A stretch of DNA of 51,785 nucleotides from a bacterium (GTDB taxonomy: Bacteria; Chloroflexota; Dormibacteria; Aeolococcales; Bog-877). Positions 39,161 through 48,874 of this stretch are shown here, piece by piece (the stretch's first letter is position 1; every line of letters begins with the position of its first letter). The stretch is taken from positions 24,474 to 76,258 of the forward strand of contig JAJYXT010000072.1 in NCBI GenBank assembly GCA_021801645.1, in the 5' to 3' direction. The notes beneath the pieces were generated by a model. That model was not told the DNA's origin, ran no database searches, and saw nothing but the letters and a program-made list of their open reading frames with translations. The position numbers and the translations under genes are program-made.

Positions 39161-39491
39161 AGGGACGCGGACATCTCTCAGCGCGACGGGATTTCTCGGG
39201 ACCGTCGCTATCTTGGTAACTGCTTTGACAAGGGCGCCCGCCCAGGCGGCTGCTCAGGGCAAGGCCGGAGGACAGCGGCTTCGCCGAGTCCGAACCCCGG
39301 GGTCGGGCGCCGGCCCATAGCCCCCGCCACCGATCTCTGCGATCACTGCGGACATCGGATGGTGGGGCACGGGTGGGGATGCTTGCCAGTCGGACGAAGC
39401 GCAGAGGTCGTGGCCGGCTGTGCAGATCGCAGCAGGATTGGCGCTGCCCCTCGGTGAGATCCCGCGGGGCGCCCCCGGGGTGAGTTGCGGA

Positions 39492-39497
39492 TACAAT
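39492..39497 (+). promoter_or_regulatory. -10-like TACAAT, 7 nt before ftsH ATG
   Basis: TACAAT-CGGGGCC-ATG. Confidence 0.55.
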
Positions 39498-39504
39498 CGG
39501 GGCC

Positions 39505-41397
39505 ATGCCCGCCCAGCGCCGTGCCGTCGCCTATGTGGTGATCTTCGCCGCCATCTTGGCGATAGCCCTTTTGGCCTTCCACATGGCCCCTGGTCCCAGC
39601 ATCCCGTCGGCTTCGGCCGGGACCCTCCAGAAGGCGCTGGCTGACTACCAGCTACAGGTTGAGGGCAAGACGGTTCCCTCCGGGGCCCCCATAATCAGCA
39701 GCAGCCCGAGTCACCAGGTCCAGGTGCAGAACTCCGGTAGCCAGGTCCAGTGGTGGACCACCACCGGGAAGGAGTACCAGTCGGTGACCGACGGGACCGA
39801 CCCCGGCACCCTCTTCGAGCGCTATGGATTCACCAATTACAGCTATCAGAACTCAAGCGGAAACAGCTTATTGCTCTCGGTAATCCTCCCCAACGTGCTG
39901 ATCGTCCTGGTGGTCCTTCTGTTCATCTGGTTCATCATGCGCCAGAGCCAGTCGGGCAACAACCAGGCTCTCTCCTTCGGCCGTAGCCGCGCCCGGATGG
40001 TGGCCGGGGACAAGCCCCAGGTGACCTTCGCGGACGTGGCCGGGGTGGACGAGGCCAAGCAGGAGCTCACCGAGATCGTGGAGTTCCTCAAGTACCCCGA
40101 CCGCTTCACCTCTCTGGGGGCGCGCATCCCCAAGGGCGTGCTGATGGTGGGGCCCCCGGGCGCCGGTAAGACCCTCCTCAGCAAGGCGGTGGCCGGAGAG
40201 GCGGGCGTGCCGTTCTTCAGCATCTCGGGGTCCGAGTTCGTTGAGATGTTCGTGGGGGTGGGCGCTTCCCGGGTTCGCGACCTCTTCGACCAGGCCAAGA
40301 AGAACAGCCCCTGCATCGTCTTCGTGGACGAGATCGACGCCGTCGGCCGGCAGCGGGGCGCCGGCCTGGGCGGCGGCCACGACGAGCGGGAACAGACTCT
40401 CAACCAGCTGCTGGTGGAGATGGACGGGTTCGAGACCAACACCCACGTGATCGTGATCGCGGCCACCAACCGACCCGACGTCCTCGACCCGGCTCTCCTC
40501 CGTCCGGGCCGCTTCGACCGGCACGTGACGCTGGACCGCCCGGACATCCGTGGGCGGGAGGCGATCCTCAAGGTCCACGCCCGCAACAAGCCGTTGGACA
40601 CCACGGTGGACCTCACCGTCCTGGCCCGCCAGACGGTGGGCTTCAGCGGCGCCGACCTGGCCAATCTGATCAACGAGGCGGCCATCCTGGCGGCCCGGCA
40701 GAACCACAAGGTGATCGCCATGCAGGAGCTTGAGGAGGCCATCGCCCGGGTGATCGCCGGGCCCGAGCGCAAGTCGCGGCGGATCTCGGATGAGGAGAAG
40801 CTGGTCATCGCCTATCACGAGATGGGTCACGCTCTGGTGATGCGCAGCCTTCCCCACTGTGACCCTCCCTACAAGATCAGCATCGTGAGCCGGGGCATGG
40901 CCCTGGGCTGGACCATGCAGCTGCCCGAGCACGACAAGGTCCTGGTCAGCAAGGCGGAGCTCACCGACCAGCTGGCCGGCATCCTGGGCGGCCGGGTCGC
41001 TGAGGAGCTGCTCCTGGGCGACGCCAACATCACGACCGGTGCCTCCGACGATATCGGCAAGGCGACCAAGCTGGCGCGGCGGATGGTGACCGAGTGGGGG
41101 ATGAGCGAGAAGCTTGGACCGCTGGCCTTCGGCACCAAGGAGGAGCTGGTCTTCCTGGGACGGGATCTCGGCGAGCAGCGCAACTACTCGGAGGAGGTGG
41201 CGGGCGAGATCGACCAGGAGGTCCACTCCCTGGTGGACAACGCCTACCTCACCGCCAAGAAGGTCCTGACGCTGCGCCGGGGCACTCTGCAGTCGCTGGC
41301 CGACCACCTCATCCAGGTGGAGTCGATGGACCGTTCGGAGATGGACGAGCTCATCCGCCAGGTGGAGGAGGAGGCGCCGACGGCCGCAGGCATGTGA
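39505..41397 (+). CDS. ftsH: ATP-dependent zinc metalloprotease FtsH
   Basis: Two TM segments, [46 protein letters not shown], zinc motif HEMGH. Confidence 0.96.
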   Translation: MPAQRRAVAYVVIFAAILAIALLAFHMAPGPSIPSASAGTLQKALADYQLQVEGKTVPSGAPIISSSPSHQVQVQNSGSQVQWWTTTGKEYQSVTDGTDPGTLFERYGFTNYSYQNSSGNSLLLSVILPNVLIVLVVLLFIWFIMRQSQSGNNQALSFGRSRARMVAGDKPQVTFADVAGVDEAKQELTEIVEFLKYPDRFTSLGARIPKGVLMVGPPGAGKTLLSKAVAGEAGVPFFSISGSEFVEMFVGVGASRVRDLFDQAKKNSPCIVFVDEIDAVGRQRGAGLGGGHDEREQTLNQLLVEMDGFETNTHVIVIAATNRPDVLDPALLRPGRFDRHVTLDRPDIRGREAILKVHARNKPLDTTVDLTVLARQTVGFSGADLANLINEAAILAARQNHKVIAMQELEEAIARVIAGPERKSRRISDEEKLVIAYHEMGHALVMRSLPHCDPPYKISIVSRGMALGWTMQLPEHDKVLVSKAELTDQLAGILGGRVAEELLLGDANITTGASDDIGKATKLARRMVTEWGMSEKLGPLAFGTKEELVFLGRDLGEQRNYSEEVAGEIDQEVHSLVDNAYLTAKKVLTLRRGTLQSLADHLIQVESMDRSEMDELIRQVEEEAPTAAGM

Positions 41398-41430
41398 GGC
41401 GGCTCCCCCGGGGCGCTGCTGCGGCGCGGG

Positions 41431-41628
41431 CTACTCCGGGGCGGGGCCGCTGAACCCCGCGCGACGCACCTCGTCCGACTCCCGCACCCGGCGCACCAGG
41501 TAGCGGAGGGTGGGTCCCACGGCCACGGCCTGGAAGAGGTCGTAGCCCTCGGCGCCAAGGCTGTTGACCTCATCCAGGGACTCCAGTTCGCGGTATTCGT
41601 AGACCGTGCGGGTCGTGGAGGTGGGCAA
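41431..41628 (-). CDS. DUF4177-like small protein
   Basis: YEYRELESLDEVNSLGAEGYDLFQAVAVGPTLRYLVRR; AGGAG SD before TTG start. Confidence 0.5.
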   Translation of the reverse strand: MPTSTTRTVYEYRELESLDEVNSLGAEGYDLFQAVAVGPTLRYLVRRVRESDEVRRAGFSGPAPE

Positions 41629-41723
41629 GGCAGCGCTCCTGTGGTCCTGGGTGGTGGATTCCGCCCCTCCAGTTTGCCACGGCGGAGGCCCGACCTTGTC
41701 CGGGCGGCAGGGTGACCCCCTGC

Positions 41724-41732
41724 TGATATACT
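41724..41732 (+). promoter_or_regulatory. Extended -10 promoter for rpsA
   Basis: TGATATACT matches TGN-TATAAT; no good -35. Confidence 0.5.
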
Positions 41733-41796
41733 CTCGGCCGCACCGGGGCCCTGGCTTCGGCCGGCCCTACACACCTTCGGAGGACAACGCAGTCCC

Positions 41797-43086
41797 TTGA
41801 CCCAGCTCGCCACTCCCGCGCCCGCCGAGGAGATGACCTCGTTCAGCTCCATGGAGGAGTATCTGCGGGTCAGCGCCGACTCCATCCGCACCCTGACCTA
41901 CGGCGACATCGTGGATGGCACCGTGGTGAGGGTGGACCCGGACGAGGTGCTGGTGGACATCGGGGCCAAGTCCGAGGGGGTGATCTCCAACCGCGAGCTC
42001 ACCGGCCGCGCCGAGGAGCCGGTGATCCTGGAGCCGGGCGACCACGTGAAGGTCTACGTCCTGCAGTCCGAGAACGAGGACGGCAACGTGGTGCTCAGCC
42101 TGCGGCGGGCCCGGGCCGAGGGCATCTGGGCCAAGGCGGCCGAGAAGGAGAGCACCGGCGAGGGGGTCGAGGCCGAGGTCAAGGAGCAGAACAAGGGCGG
42201 GCTGATCGTCAACATCATGGGGCTCCGGGGCTTCCTTCCCAGCTCCCAGGTGGCGCGCACCCACTCCGGCAACCTGGTCGACCTGGTCGGCGAGCGGATC
42301 ATGGTCAAGATCCTGGAGGTCAACCGCAAGCGCAACCGGCTCATCGTCAGCCAGCGGGCCGCCCAGGACGAGGACCGGGCCCGGCAGCGCGAGGAGCTGT
42401 TCGAGCGGCTGGCGGTGGGCGACGTGGTCACCGGCAAGGTGAGCGGCCTCACCTCCTACGGGGCCTTCGTCAACCTAGGCGGCGCGGACGGACTGATCCA
42501 CATCAGCGAGCTCTCTTGGGACCGGGTCAGCAACGTCTCGGACATGCTGGCGGTCGGGGACGAGGTCACGGTACGGGTGATCAAGCTGGACCCAGAGCTC
42601 TCGCGCATCTCCCTCTCGCTGCGGCAGATGGGGGAGGACCCCTGGGACAGCATCGAGGCGCGCTTCCCACCGGGCACCGAGATCGAGGGGGTCGTCACCA
42701 AGACCAAGAAGTACGGCGCGTTCCTGCAGATCGCCGACGGGGTGGAGGGGCTCCTGCACATCAGCGAGCTGTCCTGGGAGCACGTGGAGCGCACCGAGGA
42801 CGTCCTCCGGGTGGGCGACAGCATCAAGGTCGTCGTCCTCCAGGCGGACCGGAGCCGCCGGCGCATCTCCCTCTCCTACCGGCAACTGCTTCCTCGCCCG
42901 GACCACCTGGCCGATGAGCCTGAAGTTTCGGAGGGGCGCTACTCCGCGGCCGCCGATTACGTGCCCGGCGACGATGACGAGGATGCGGTGGAGGAGAAGC
43001 CTGCCGCAGGGGCCCACGCCGAGGAGGATGAGTCCGAGGCGCCTGAGGGGGGTGACGTGGGCCTGGAGGATCTAGAGGCCGAGTAG
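41797..43086 (+). CDS. rpsA: 30S ribosomal protein S1
   Basis: Four S1 domains (GDIVDGTVVRVDPDEVLVDIG, GLIVNIMGLRGFLPSSQV, SYGAFVNLGGADGLIHISELSW, KYGAFLQIADGVEGLLHISELSW). Confidence 0.93.
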   Translation: MTQLATPAPAEEMTSFSSMEEYLRVSADSIRTLTYGDIVDGTVVRVDPDEVLVDIGAKSEGVISNRELTGRAEEPVILEPGDHVKVYVLQSENEDGNVVLSLRRARAEGIWAKAAEKESTGEGVEAEVKEQNKGGLIVNIMGLRGFLPSSQVARTHSGNLVDLVGERIMVKILEVNRKRNRLIVSQRAAQDEDRARQREELFERLAVGDVVTGKVSGLTSYGAFVNLGGADGLIHISELSWDRVSNVSDMLAVGDEVTVRVIKLDPELSRISLSLRQMGEDPWDSIEARFPPGTEIEGVVTKTKKYGAFLQIADGVEGLLHISELSWEHVERTEDVLRVGDSIKVVVLQADRSRRRISLSYRQLLPRPDHLADEPEVSEGRYSAAADYVPGDDDEDAVEEKPAAGAHAEEDESEAPEGGDVGLEDLEAE

Positions 43087-43281
43087 GTCCTCGGCCCTGG
43101 TCTGCGCCGTGGCTGCGCGACCGTACCCGTTTCCGCTGCTCGCCGAAGCGAGCCGGACCACCGCCCTTTTGGGAATCGAAGTGGCGAGGCATAATGGCCT
43201 GAGGTCCTCGTAAAACCTCGGGCGGGCGCCCCCTCGCCCGGGCGTTACGGGGAGCTATGTCCCGATTCGGGGAGATGTCCC

Positions 43282-44271
43282 ACGTACCCGTCTGAGAGGT
43301 TTTCCGAGCGGGCCAAGGCGGTCCTGGCCATGGCCCAGGACGAGGCCACGAGGGCCCACCACTCCTACATCGGGACCGAGCACATCCTGCTGGGGCTCCT
43401 GCGGGAGGGAGACGGGCTGGCAGCCGGGGTCCTGGCCAACCTTGGGGTCGAGATCGACGAGGTCCGGAGCAGCATCGAGTCGGCGCTGGGTCGGAATGAG
43501 CGGGTGATCGTCCAGCAGATCATTCCCACACCGCGGGTCAAGAAGGTGATCGAGATCGCCTTCGAAGAGGCCAAGCGGATGAACAACACCTACGTGGGAA
43601 CCGAGCACCTCCTGCTCGGCCTTCTGATCGAGGGTGAGGGGATTGCCGCCCACGTGCTGGACGACCTTGGGGCCAGCCTGGAGAGGGTGCGCTCGAAGAT
43701 CGTTGAGCTAAGGCCAGAAGTGGGGCGGGAAGGGGGGGAGCCCGGCCCTCGCCCATACTGGTCCGGGCACCAGTCGTCTGCAGAATTGGTGGCCCCGCTC
43801 CCCGGCGGGATGCTGGCCAGCCGGCTCCGTCCCGCCACCGGTCCCCGCCTCACCGCGGAGGCCAGAAGTGCGATTGCGCTCTCCGAGGAGGAATGCCTGA
43901 ACCTGGGCGCGGTGGCGGTCTCGACTGAGCACCTGCTGCTGGGAATCCTCAGACAGGGTTCGTCCCAAGGCGCCTCGGCGCTGGCAGAGGCTGGGCTGGT
44001 GCTGGAGCGCGTCCGCGCCGAGGTGGGGACGGCGAGTGCGGGGGGTGAGCACCCGCTGGATCTGGGCTGGGCCCCGGCAGCCAGGAGGGCCCTGGAAGAG
44101 GCTGCCGCCGCCGCCCGGGGACTGCCTGTCGGCACCGGCCTTATCCTCACTGCCTGCCTGCGCCACGAGTCCGGAGCCGCGGCGGTGCTTCGTCGTCTCG
44201 GGGCCGACCCTGAACGGGTGCTGACCTGGCTCGCGGCCCGGGGGAATGGGGGGACTCTGCCGCCGGCGTAA
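43282..44271 (+). CDS. Stand-alone double Clp_N domain protein, tandem paralogue of the ClpC N-terminus without AAA+ modules
   Basis: [48 protein letters not shown]...; second, diverged Clp_N-like region (LTAEARSAIALSEEECLNLGAVAVSTEHLLLGILRQ). Homology begins at ACG 43282; first ATG is 43330. Confidence 0.82.
   Translation, partial: TYPSERFSERAKAVLAMAQDEATRAHHSYIGTEHILLGLLREGDGLAAGVLANLGVEIDEVRSSIESALGRNERVIVQQIIPTPRVKKVIEIAFEEAKRMNNTYVGTEHLLLGLLIEGEGIAAHVLDDLGASLERVRSKIVELRPEVGREGGEPGPRPYWSGHQSSAELVAPLPGGMLASRLRPATGPRLTAEARSAIALSEEECLNLGAVAVSTEHLLLGILRQGSSQGASALAEAGLVLERVRAEVGTASAGGEHPLDLGWAPAARRALEEAAAAARGLPVGTGLILTACLRHESGAAAVLRRLGADPERVLTWLAARGNGGTLPPA
43285..43700 (+). repeat. Direct repeat copy 1 (Clp_N coding)
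   Basis: High nucleotide identity to 44444..44859, offset 1159 nt. Confidence 0.85.
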
Positions 44272-44349
44272 CCGCATCGAAGCAGAGATGAGATCGGGCG
44301 GCCGAGGTCCGCGCGGGTTCGGCTGGCCCGGATTGGGCATAATGCGCTT

Positions 44350-44454
44350 GTGTTCGGCACGGTGACCCGCCCCATACCCACCCAGGTCGCCCAGCTTCGG
44401 CTGGCGGACCCTGCCCCTGCCGGGGTCGAGGAGATTTTCCGTGTACCCGTTTGA
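44350..44454 (+). CDS. Putative leaderless uORF overlapping clpC start
   Basis: CATAAT-N6-GTG; encodes [37 protein letters not shown] 14 nt inside clpC. Confidence 0.35.
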   Translation: MFGTVTRPIPTQVAQLRLADPAPAGVEEIFRVPV

Positions 44455-46993
44455 GCGATTCACCGAGAAGGCGAAGAAGGTTCTGACCCTGGCCCAGGAT
44501 GAGGCCGAGAAGTCCCACCACTCCTACATCGGGACCGAGCATCTGCTGCTTGGTCTGCTGCGGGAGGGGGACGGCCTGGCAGCCAAGGTCCTGGCCAACC
44601 TCGGGGTCGAGATCGACAAGGTCCGGAGCACCATCGAGTCGGTGCTGGGTCGCAATGAGCGGGTGATCGTCCAGCAGATCATCCCCACCTCGCGGGTAAA
44701 GAAGGTGATCGAGATCGCCTTCGAAGAGGCCAAGCGGATGAACAACACCTACGTTGGCACCGAGCACCTCCTGCTCGGCCTCCTGATCGAGGGGGAGGGG
44801 ATCGCCGCCCATGTCCTGGAGGACCTCGGGGCAAGCCTGGAGAAGGTCCGGCAGGAGATGGAGGGGATCCTCCGCGAACAGGGCCTTGAGGACGACCCCC
44901 GAACCGAGCACAAGCGGACCACCAAGACGCCGCTGCTGGACCAGTTCTGCCGTGACCTCACCGAGCTGGCCGAGAAGGACCAGCTGGACCCGGTGATCGG
45001 GCGGGAGGTGGAGATCGAGCGCGTGGTGCAGATCCTCTCCCGACGGACCAAGAACAACCCGGCGCTGATCGGGGAGCCGGGGGTGGGCAAGACCGCGATC
45101 GCGGAGGGGCTGGCCCAGGCCATCGTCCACCAGGAGATCCCTGAGTCCCTCGCCCACAAGCGCGTGCTCACCCTGGACATGGGGGCGCTGGTGGCCGGCA
45201 CCAAGTACCGCGGTGAATTCGAGGAGCGGCTCAAGAAGATTCTGGACGAGATCCGCTCCTCCAAGGAGGTGGTTCTCTTCATCGATGAGCTCCACACCCT
45301 GGTCGGGGCGGGGGCTGCCGAGGGCGCCATCGATGCGGCCAACATCCTCAAGCCGGCTCTGGCTCGGGGCGAGATCCAGTGCATCGGGGCCACCACTCTC
45401 AACGAGTACCGCAAGTACATCGAGAAGGACGCCGCCCTAGAGCGGCGCTTCCAGCCGGTCTACGTCGACGAGCCCAAGCTGGAGGAGACGGTGGAGATCC
45501 TGACCGGGGTCCGGCCGCTCTACGAGAAGCACCACCGGGTCACCATCACCAACGACGCCCTGCAGGCGGCGGCTGAACTCTCCGGCCGATACGTGAGCGA
45601 CCGCTCGTGGCCGGACAAGGCGATCGACCTCATCGACGAGGCCAGCGCCCGGGTGCGGATGAAGCTCACCACGACCCCGCCCGAGCTGCGCGCCCGGCAA
45701 CGCCACATCCGCTCCCTCCAGGCGCGCAGGGACCAGTCCATCGAGAAGCACGAGCTGGACGACGCCGGCCGCATCGACCAGGAGCTGAAGCAGCTGCGGG
45801 CCGACTACGCCCGAGACGAGGCGACCTGGCGCGACGAGCTGGGGCAGACGGTGGCCACGGTGACGGACGAGAACATCGCCGACATCGTCTCCTCCTGGAC
45901 CGGGGTGCCGGTGAGCCGGCTGGTGGAGGCCGAGACCAAGCGGCTGCTGGCGATGGAGGGGGAGATCCACAAGCGGCTCATCGGCCAGGAGGAAGCGGTC
46001 AAGGTGGTCTGCCAGGCCGTGCGTCGGGCACGGGCCGGACTCAAGGACCCCCGCCGCCCCATCGGCTCCTTCATCTTCCTCGGCCCCACGGGGGTCGGAA
46101 AGACGGAGCTCGCCCGCAGCCTGGCCAACTTCCTGTTCGACAGTGAGGACGCCCTCATCCGGCTGGACATGTCGGAGTTCGCCGAGCGCCACAGCACCGC
46201 CCGGCTGGTGGGCTCACCGCCCGGATACGTGGGCTATGACGAGGGAGGTCAGCTCACCGAGGCGGTGCGCCGCCGCCCCTACAGCGTTGTCCTGTTCGAC
46301 GAGATCGAGAAGGCCCACCCCGACTTCTTCAACATGCTGCTGCAGATCCTCGAGGACGGCCGTCTCACCGACGCCAAGGGGAAGGTGGTCAACTTCGCCA
46401 ACACCATCATCATCATGACCAGCAACCTGGGGATCCAGGGGGTCGGTGCCAACGTCTCAATGGGATTCCAACCGTCGACGCCCGGGCCGGCCGGTGAGGA
46501 CCCTGCCCACATCAAGATGCGGGAACGGATCACCGACGAGCTCAAGCGAGCATTCCGACCGGAGTTCCTGAACCGGGTCGACTCGGTGGTGGTCTTCCAC
46601 CGGCTCACCCCAGAGGAGTGCCGTCGGATCGTCGACCTCATGCTGGTCAGGGTCCGGGAGCACCTCCAGCGTCAGGGGCTCAGCCTGCTCGTCACCGAGG
46701 AGGCCAAGGCGGCGATGGTGGAGCAGGGGTTTGACAAGGTCTACGGAGCCCGCCCCCTGCGTCGCGTGATCCAGACCGAGATCGAAGACCCCTTGAGCGA
46801 GGAGCTTCTCCGCACCGAATTCTCCATCGGGGACCTGGTCACCATTGACGTGGAGGATGGCAAGCTGCGGACCCACGTGGTCCCGGGGCCGCCTCCCCCC
46901 GATGAGCCCGGCCCGATCGTCACCGCTGAGGCGGAGCCCGCCGGTGCCGGCGCGGCAGGCGGCTCCTCCGCTGATGGCGGCAGCACCGACTGA
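44441..46993 (+). CDS. clpC: ATP-dependent Clp protease ATP-binding subunit ClpC
   Basis: [59 protein letters not shown] region, [19 protein letters not shown]. Confidence 0.96.
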   Translation: MYPFERFTEKAKKVLTLAQDEAEKSHHSYIGTEHLLLGLLREGDGLAAKVLANLGVEIDKVRSTIESVLGRNERVIVQQIIPTSRVKKVIEIAFEEAKRMNNTYVGTEHLLLGLLIEGEGIAAHVLEDLGASLEKVRQEMEGILREQGLEDDPRTEHKRTTKTPLLDQFCRDLTELAEKDQLDPVIGREVEIERVVQILSRRTKNNPALIGEPGVGKTAIAEGLAQAIVHQEIPESLAHKRVLTLDMGALVAGTKYRGEFEERLKKILDEIRSSKEVVLFIDELHTLVGAGAAEGAIDAANILKPALARGEIQCIGATTLNEYRKYIEKDAALERRFQPVYVDEPKLEETVEILTGVRPLYEKHHRVTITNDALQAAAELSGRYVSDRSWPDKAIDLIDEASARVRMKLTTTPPELRARQRHIRSLQARRDQSIEKHELDDAGRIDQELKQLRADYARDEATWRDELGQTVATVTDENIADIVSSWTGVPVSRLVEAETKRLLAMEGEIHKRLIGQEEAVKVVCQAVRRARAGLKDPRRPIGSFIFLGPTGVGKTELARSLANFLFDSEDALIRLDMSEFAERHSTARLVGSPPGYVGYDEGGQLTEAVRRRPYSVVLFDEIEKAHPDFFNMLLQILEDGRLTDAKGKVVNFANTIIIMTSNLGIQGVGANVSMGFQPSTPGPAGEDPAHIKMRERITDELKRAFRPEFLNRVDSVVVFHRLTPEECRRIVDLMLVRVREHLQRQGLSLLVTEEAKAAMVEQGFDKVYGARPLRRVIQTEIEDPLSEELLRTEFSIGDLVTIDVEDGKLRTHVVPGPPPPDEPGPIVTAEAEPAGAGAAGGSSADGGSTD
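44444..44859 (+). repeat. Direct repeat copy 2 (clpC N-terminus)
   Basis: Counterpart of 43285..43700. Confidence 0.85.
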
Positions 46994-48173
46994 CCACCCG
47001 GAGGGACCGCCCTCCGGCCCGGACCACGCGCCGGTGGCCAGGCTGGCCGCAGACCCCAGGGGTCGTCCTGACCGGATCGCCAGTCTGGTCGGGATGTGCC
47101 TGGGGGCGATTGGGGGGACCCTCTACGCGACGGTCCTGATCGAGAAGATCCAGGGCCCCCTTCACGCCTGGCCCGGCGACCTGATCTCCGTCGCGGCGGG
47201 ACTGGGACTGGGATGTTTGCTCGGGTACCTTCTCGGACCGAACCTGACCGTCCGCCCGTACTTCTGGGCCGAGGATCAGCTGACCACCCTTCCGCTATCG
47301 GAGCTGGTGGGACTGCTGGTGGGGGTGATCGTGGCCCTGGGCATCGCCGCCCTGGTCGCTCTCATCGCCGCCGGGCTCCCCTACGGGCTGGGCTGGGTGG
47401 TGGCGGTTCTGGTGGCGGTCGTCCTGGTGCCCCTGGGGCTCTCCGTGGGACGTCGGCGGCGCCGCGAGCTGTCTCGGTTCGGCCTTCCGTTGACCGGGGG
47501 CGGGCCACCCCTGGCCCGCGTGGTGGTAGACACCAGCGCGGTGATAGATGGGCGCCTGCTCGATCTGGCGCGGGCGGGGTTCTGCCTTTACGAGCTGGCC
47601 ATCCCCCAGTTCGTCCTCCGCGAGCTCCAGGCGGTCGCCGACTCGGGGGACCCCATCCGGAGGGCGCGGGGGCGGAGGGGGATCGCCATGCTGGAGGAGC
47701 TTCGCTCGCTGCCCGGGCTCCAGCTCTCCTTTCCGGAGGTGGACTATCCCTCCATGCCGGAGGTGGACTCCCGGCTGGTGCGCCTGGCCCGGGAGCAGGG
47801 CGCCTCCATCCTGACCGTGGACTTCAACCTGGACCGGGTGGCCCAGATCGCCGGCATTCCGGTTCTCAACCTGAACCAACTGGCGACGGCGCTTAGGCCA
47901 GCGATGGTGGCGGGGGAGCGGGTCGAGGTTGAGGTGGTCAAGGAGGGCCGTGAGCAGGACCAGGGTGTGGGGTACCTCGAGGATGGCACCATGCTGGTCG
48001 TGGAAGGCGGGCGACACCGGGTGGGCCAGCGCGTCTTGGTCACGGTCCGCAGCGTGATCCAGACCGCCTCGGGGAGGATGGTGTTCGCCCAGGTGGATGA
48101 CGACGGAGTGGACACCGCGGCGCAGCGTCGCTCCCGGAGGCGGGGCCGCGCCGAAGGGACCCCCACTCCCTGA
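46974..48173 (+). CDS. PIN/TRAM domain membrane protein (YacL-like)
   Basis: N-terminal TM helices, VVVDTSAVIDGRLLDLARAGF PIN, C-terminal TRAM-like MLVVEGGRHRVGQRVLVTVRSVIQTASGRMVFA; overlaps clpC end. Confidence 0.88.
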   Translation: MAAAPTDHPEGPPSGPDHAPVARLAADPRGRPDRIASLVGMCLGAIGGTLYATVLIEKIQGPLHAWPGDLISVAAGLGLGCLLGYLLGPNLTVRPYFWAEDQLTTLPLSELVGLLVGVIVALGIAALVALIAAGLPYGLGWVVAVLVAVVLVPLGLSVGRRRRRELSRFGLPLTGGGPPLARVVVDTSAVIDGRLLDLARAGFCLYELAIPQFVLRELQAVADSGDPIRRARGRRGIAMLEELRSLPGLQLSFPEVDYPSMPEVDSRLVRLAREQGASILTVDFNLDRVAQIAGIPVLNLNQLATALRPAMVAGERVEVEVVKEGREQDQGVGYLEDGTMLVVEGGRHRVGQRVLVTVRSVIQTASGRMVFAQVDDDGVDTAAQRRSRRRGRAEGTPTP

Positions 48174-48874
48174 GCGCCGCACAGTCCGGCGGCGCCACTG
48201 CGGTGGTGGCCGCCGCGGGAAGTGGGACTCGCTTCGGCGGAGCCAAGCTCTGGGCCGATCTGGCGGGTAGCCCCGTCCTCGCCTGGGTGCTTCGGGCGCT
48301 CGGCGACCCCGCCAGCGGGATCACCGAGCTCGTGGTGGTTGCCGATCCCGCAGACCATCGTCGAGTGGTGGAGGTGGGGGCTGCGGTCGCCCCGCGGCTG
48401 GGATGCGTCTGCGTCCCAGGCGGCGGGCGCCGCCAGGACTCGGTGCGGAATGGGGTCGAGGCCGCCACCCGGGAGCTGGTTCTAGTGCACGATGGCGCTC
48501 GCCCCGGCGTGACCCCTGAGCTGGTGGTCCGGGTGCTGGGCGCAGCCCGTCGTCACGGTGCCGCCACCGCCTGCGTGCCGGTGGCCGATTCCACCGCCCG
48601 CGTGGCCCAAGGGTTGGTTGAGGAGGTGCTGGAGCGTTCCAGCCTAGGCGCCATCCAGACGCCCCAGGCCTTCAGCCGGGAACTCCTTCTCCGGGCCCAC
48701 CACCGAGCCGAGGAGACGGACCTCACGGCGGATGATGACGCGGCGCTGGTCCTGGCCCTAGGGCATCCCGTGGCGGCGGTTCCAGGTGATCCGCGCAACC
48801 TCAAGGTGACGAGAACCGAGGACCTCATGGCGCTTCGGGCCTGGCTGGCGGCCTCCGATGGGGTCCTCCGGTGA
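48170..48874 (+). CDS. ispD: 2-C-methyl-D-erythritol 4-phosphate cytidylyltransferase
   Basis: VVAAAGSGTRFGGAKLW, GGGRRQDSVRNG, VLVHDGARP, IQTPQAFSRELL. CTG 48170 (CTGA overlap) proposed; GTG 48203 is the first conventional start. Confidence 0.9.
   Translation: MSAAQSGGATAVVAAAGSGTRFGGAKLWADLAGSPVLAWVLRALGDPASGITELVVVADPADHRRVVEVGAAVAPRLGCVCVPGGGRRQDSVRNGVEAATRELVLVHDGARPGVTPELVVRVLGAARRHGAATACVPVADSTARVAQGLVEEVLERSSLGAIQTPQAFSRELLLRAHHRAEETDLTADDDAALVLALGHPVAAVPGDPRNLKVTRTEDLMALRAWLAASDGVLR

Noticed and set aside
37547-39500. Integrated phage or ICE at the tRNA locus
   Set aside because: No integrase, structural or conjugation gene and no visible att repeat; only a decayed gene and VapBC.
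41696-41732. TTGTCC ... TATACT as a standard sigma70 promoter for rpsA
   Set aside because: Spacer is 25 nt, too long; treated instead as an extended -10 promoter.
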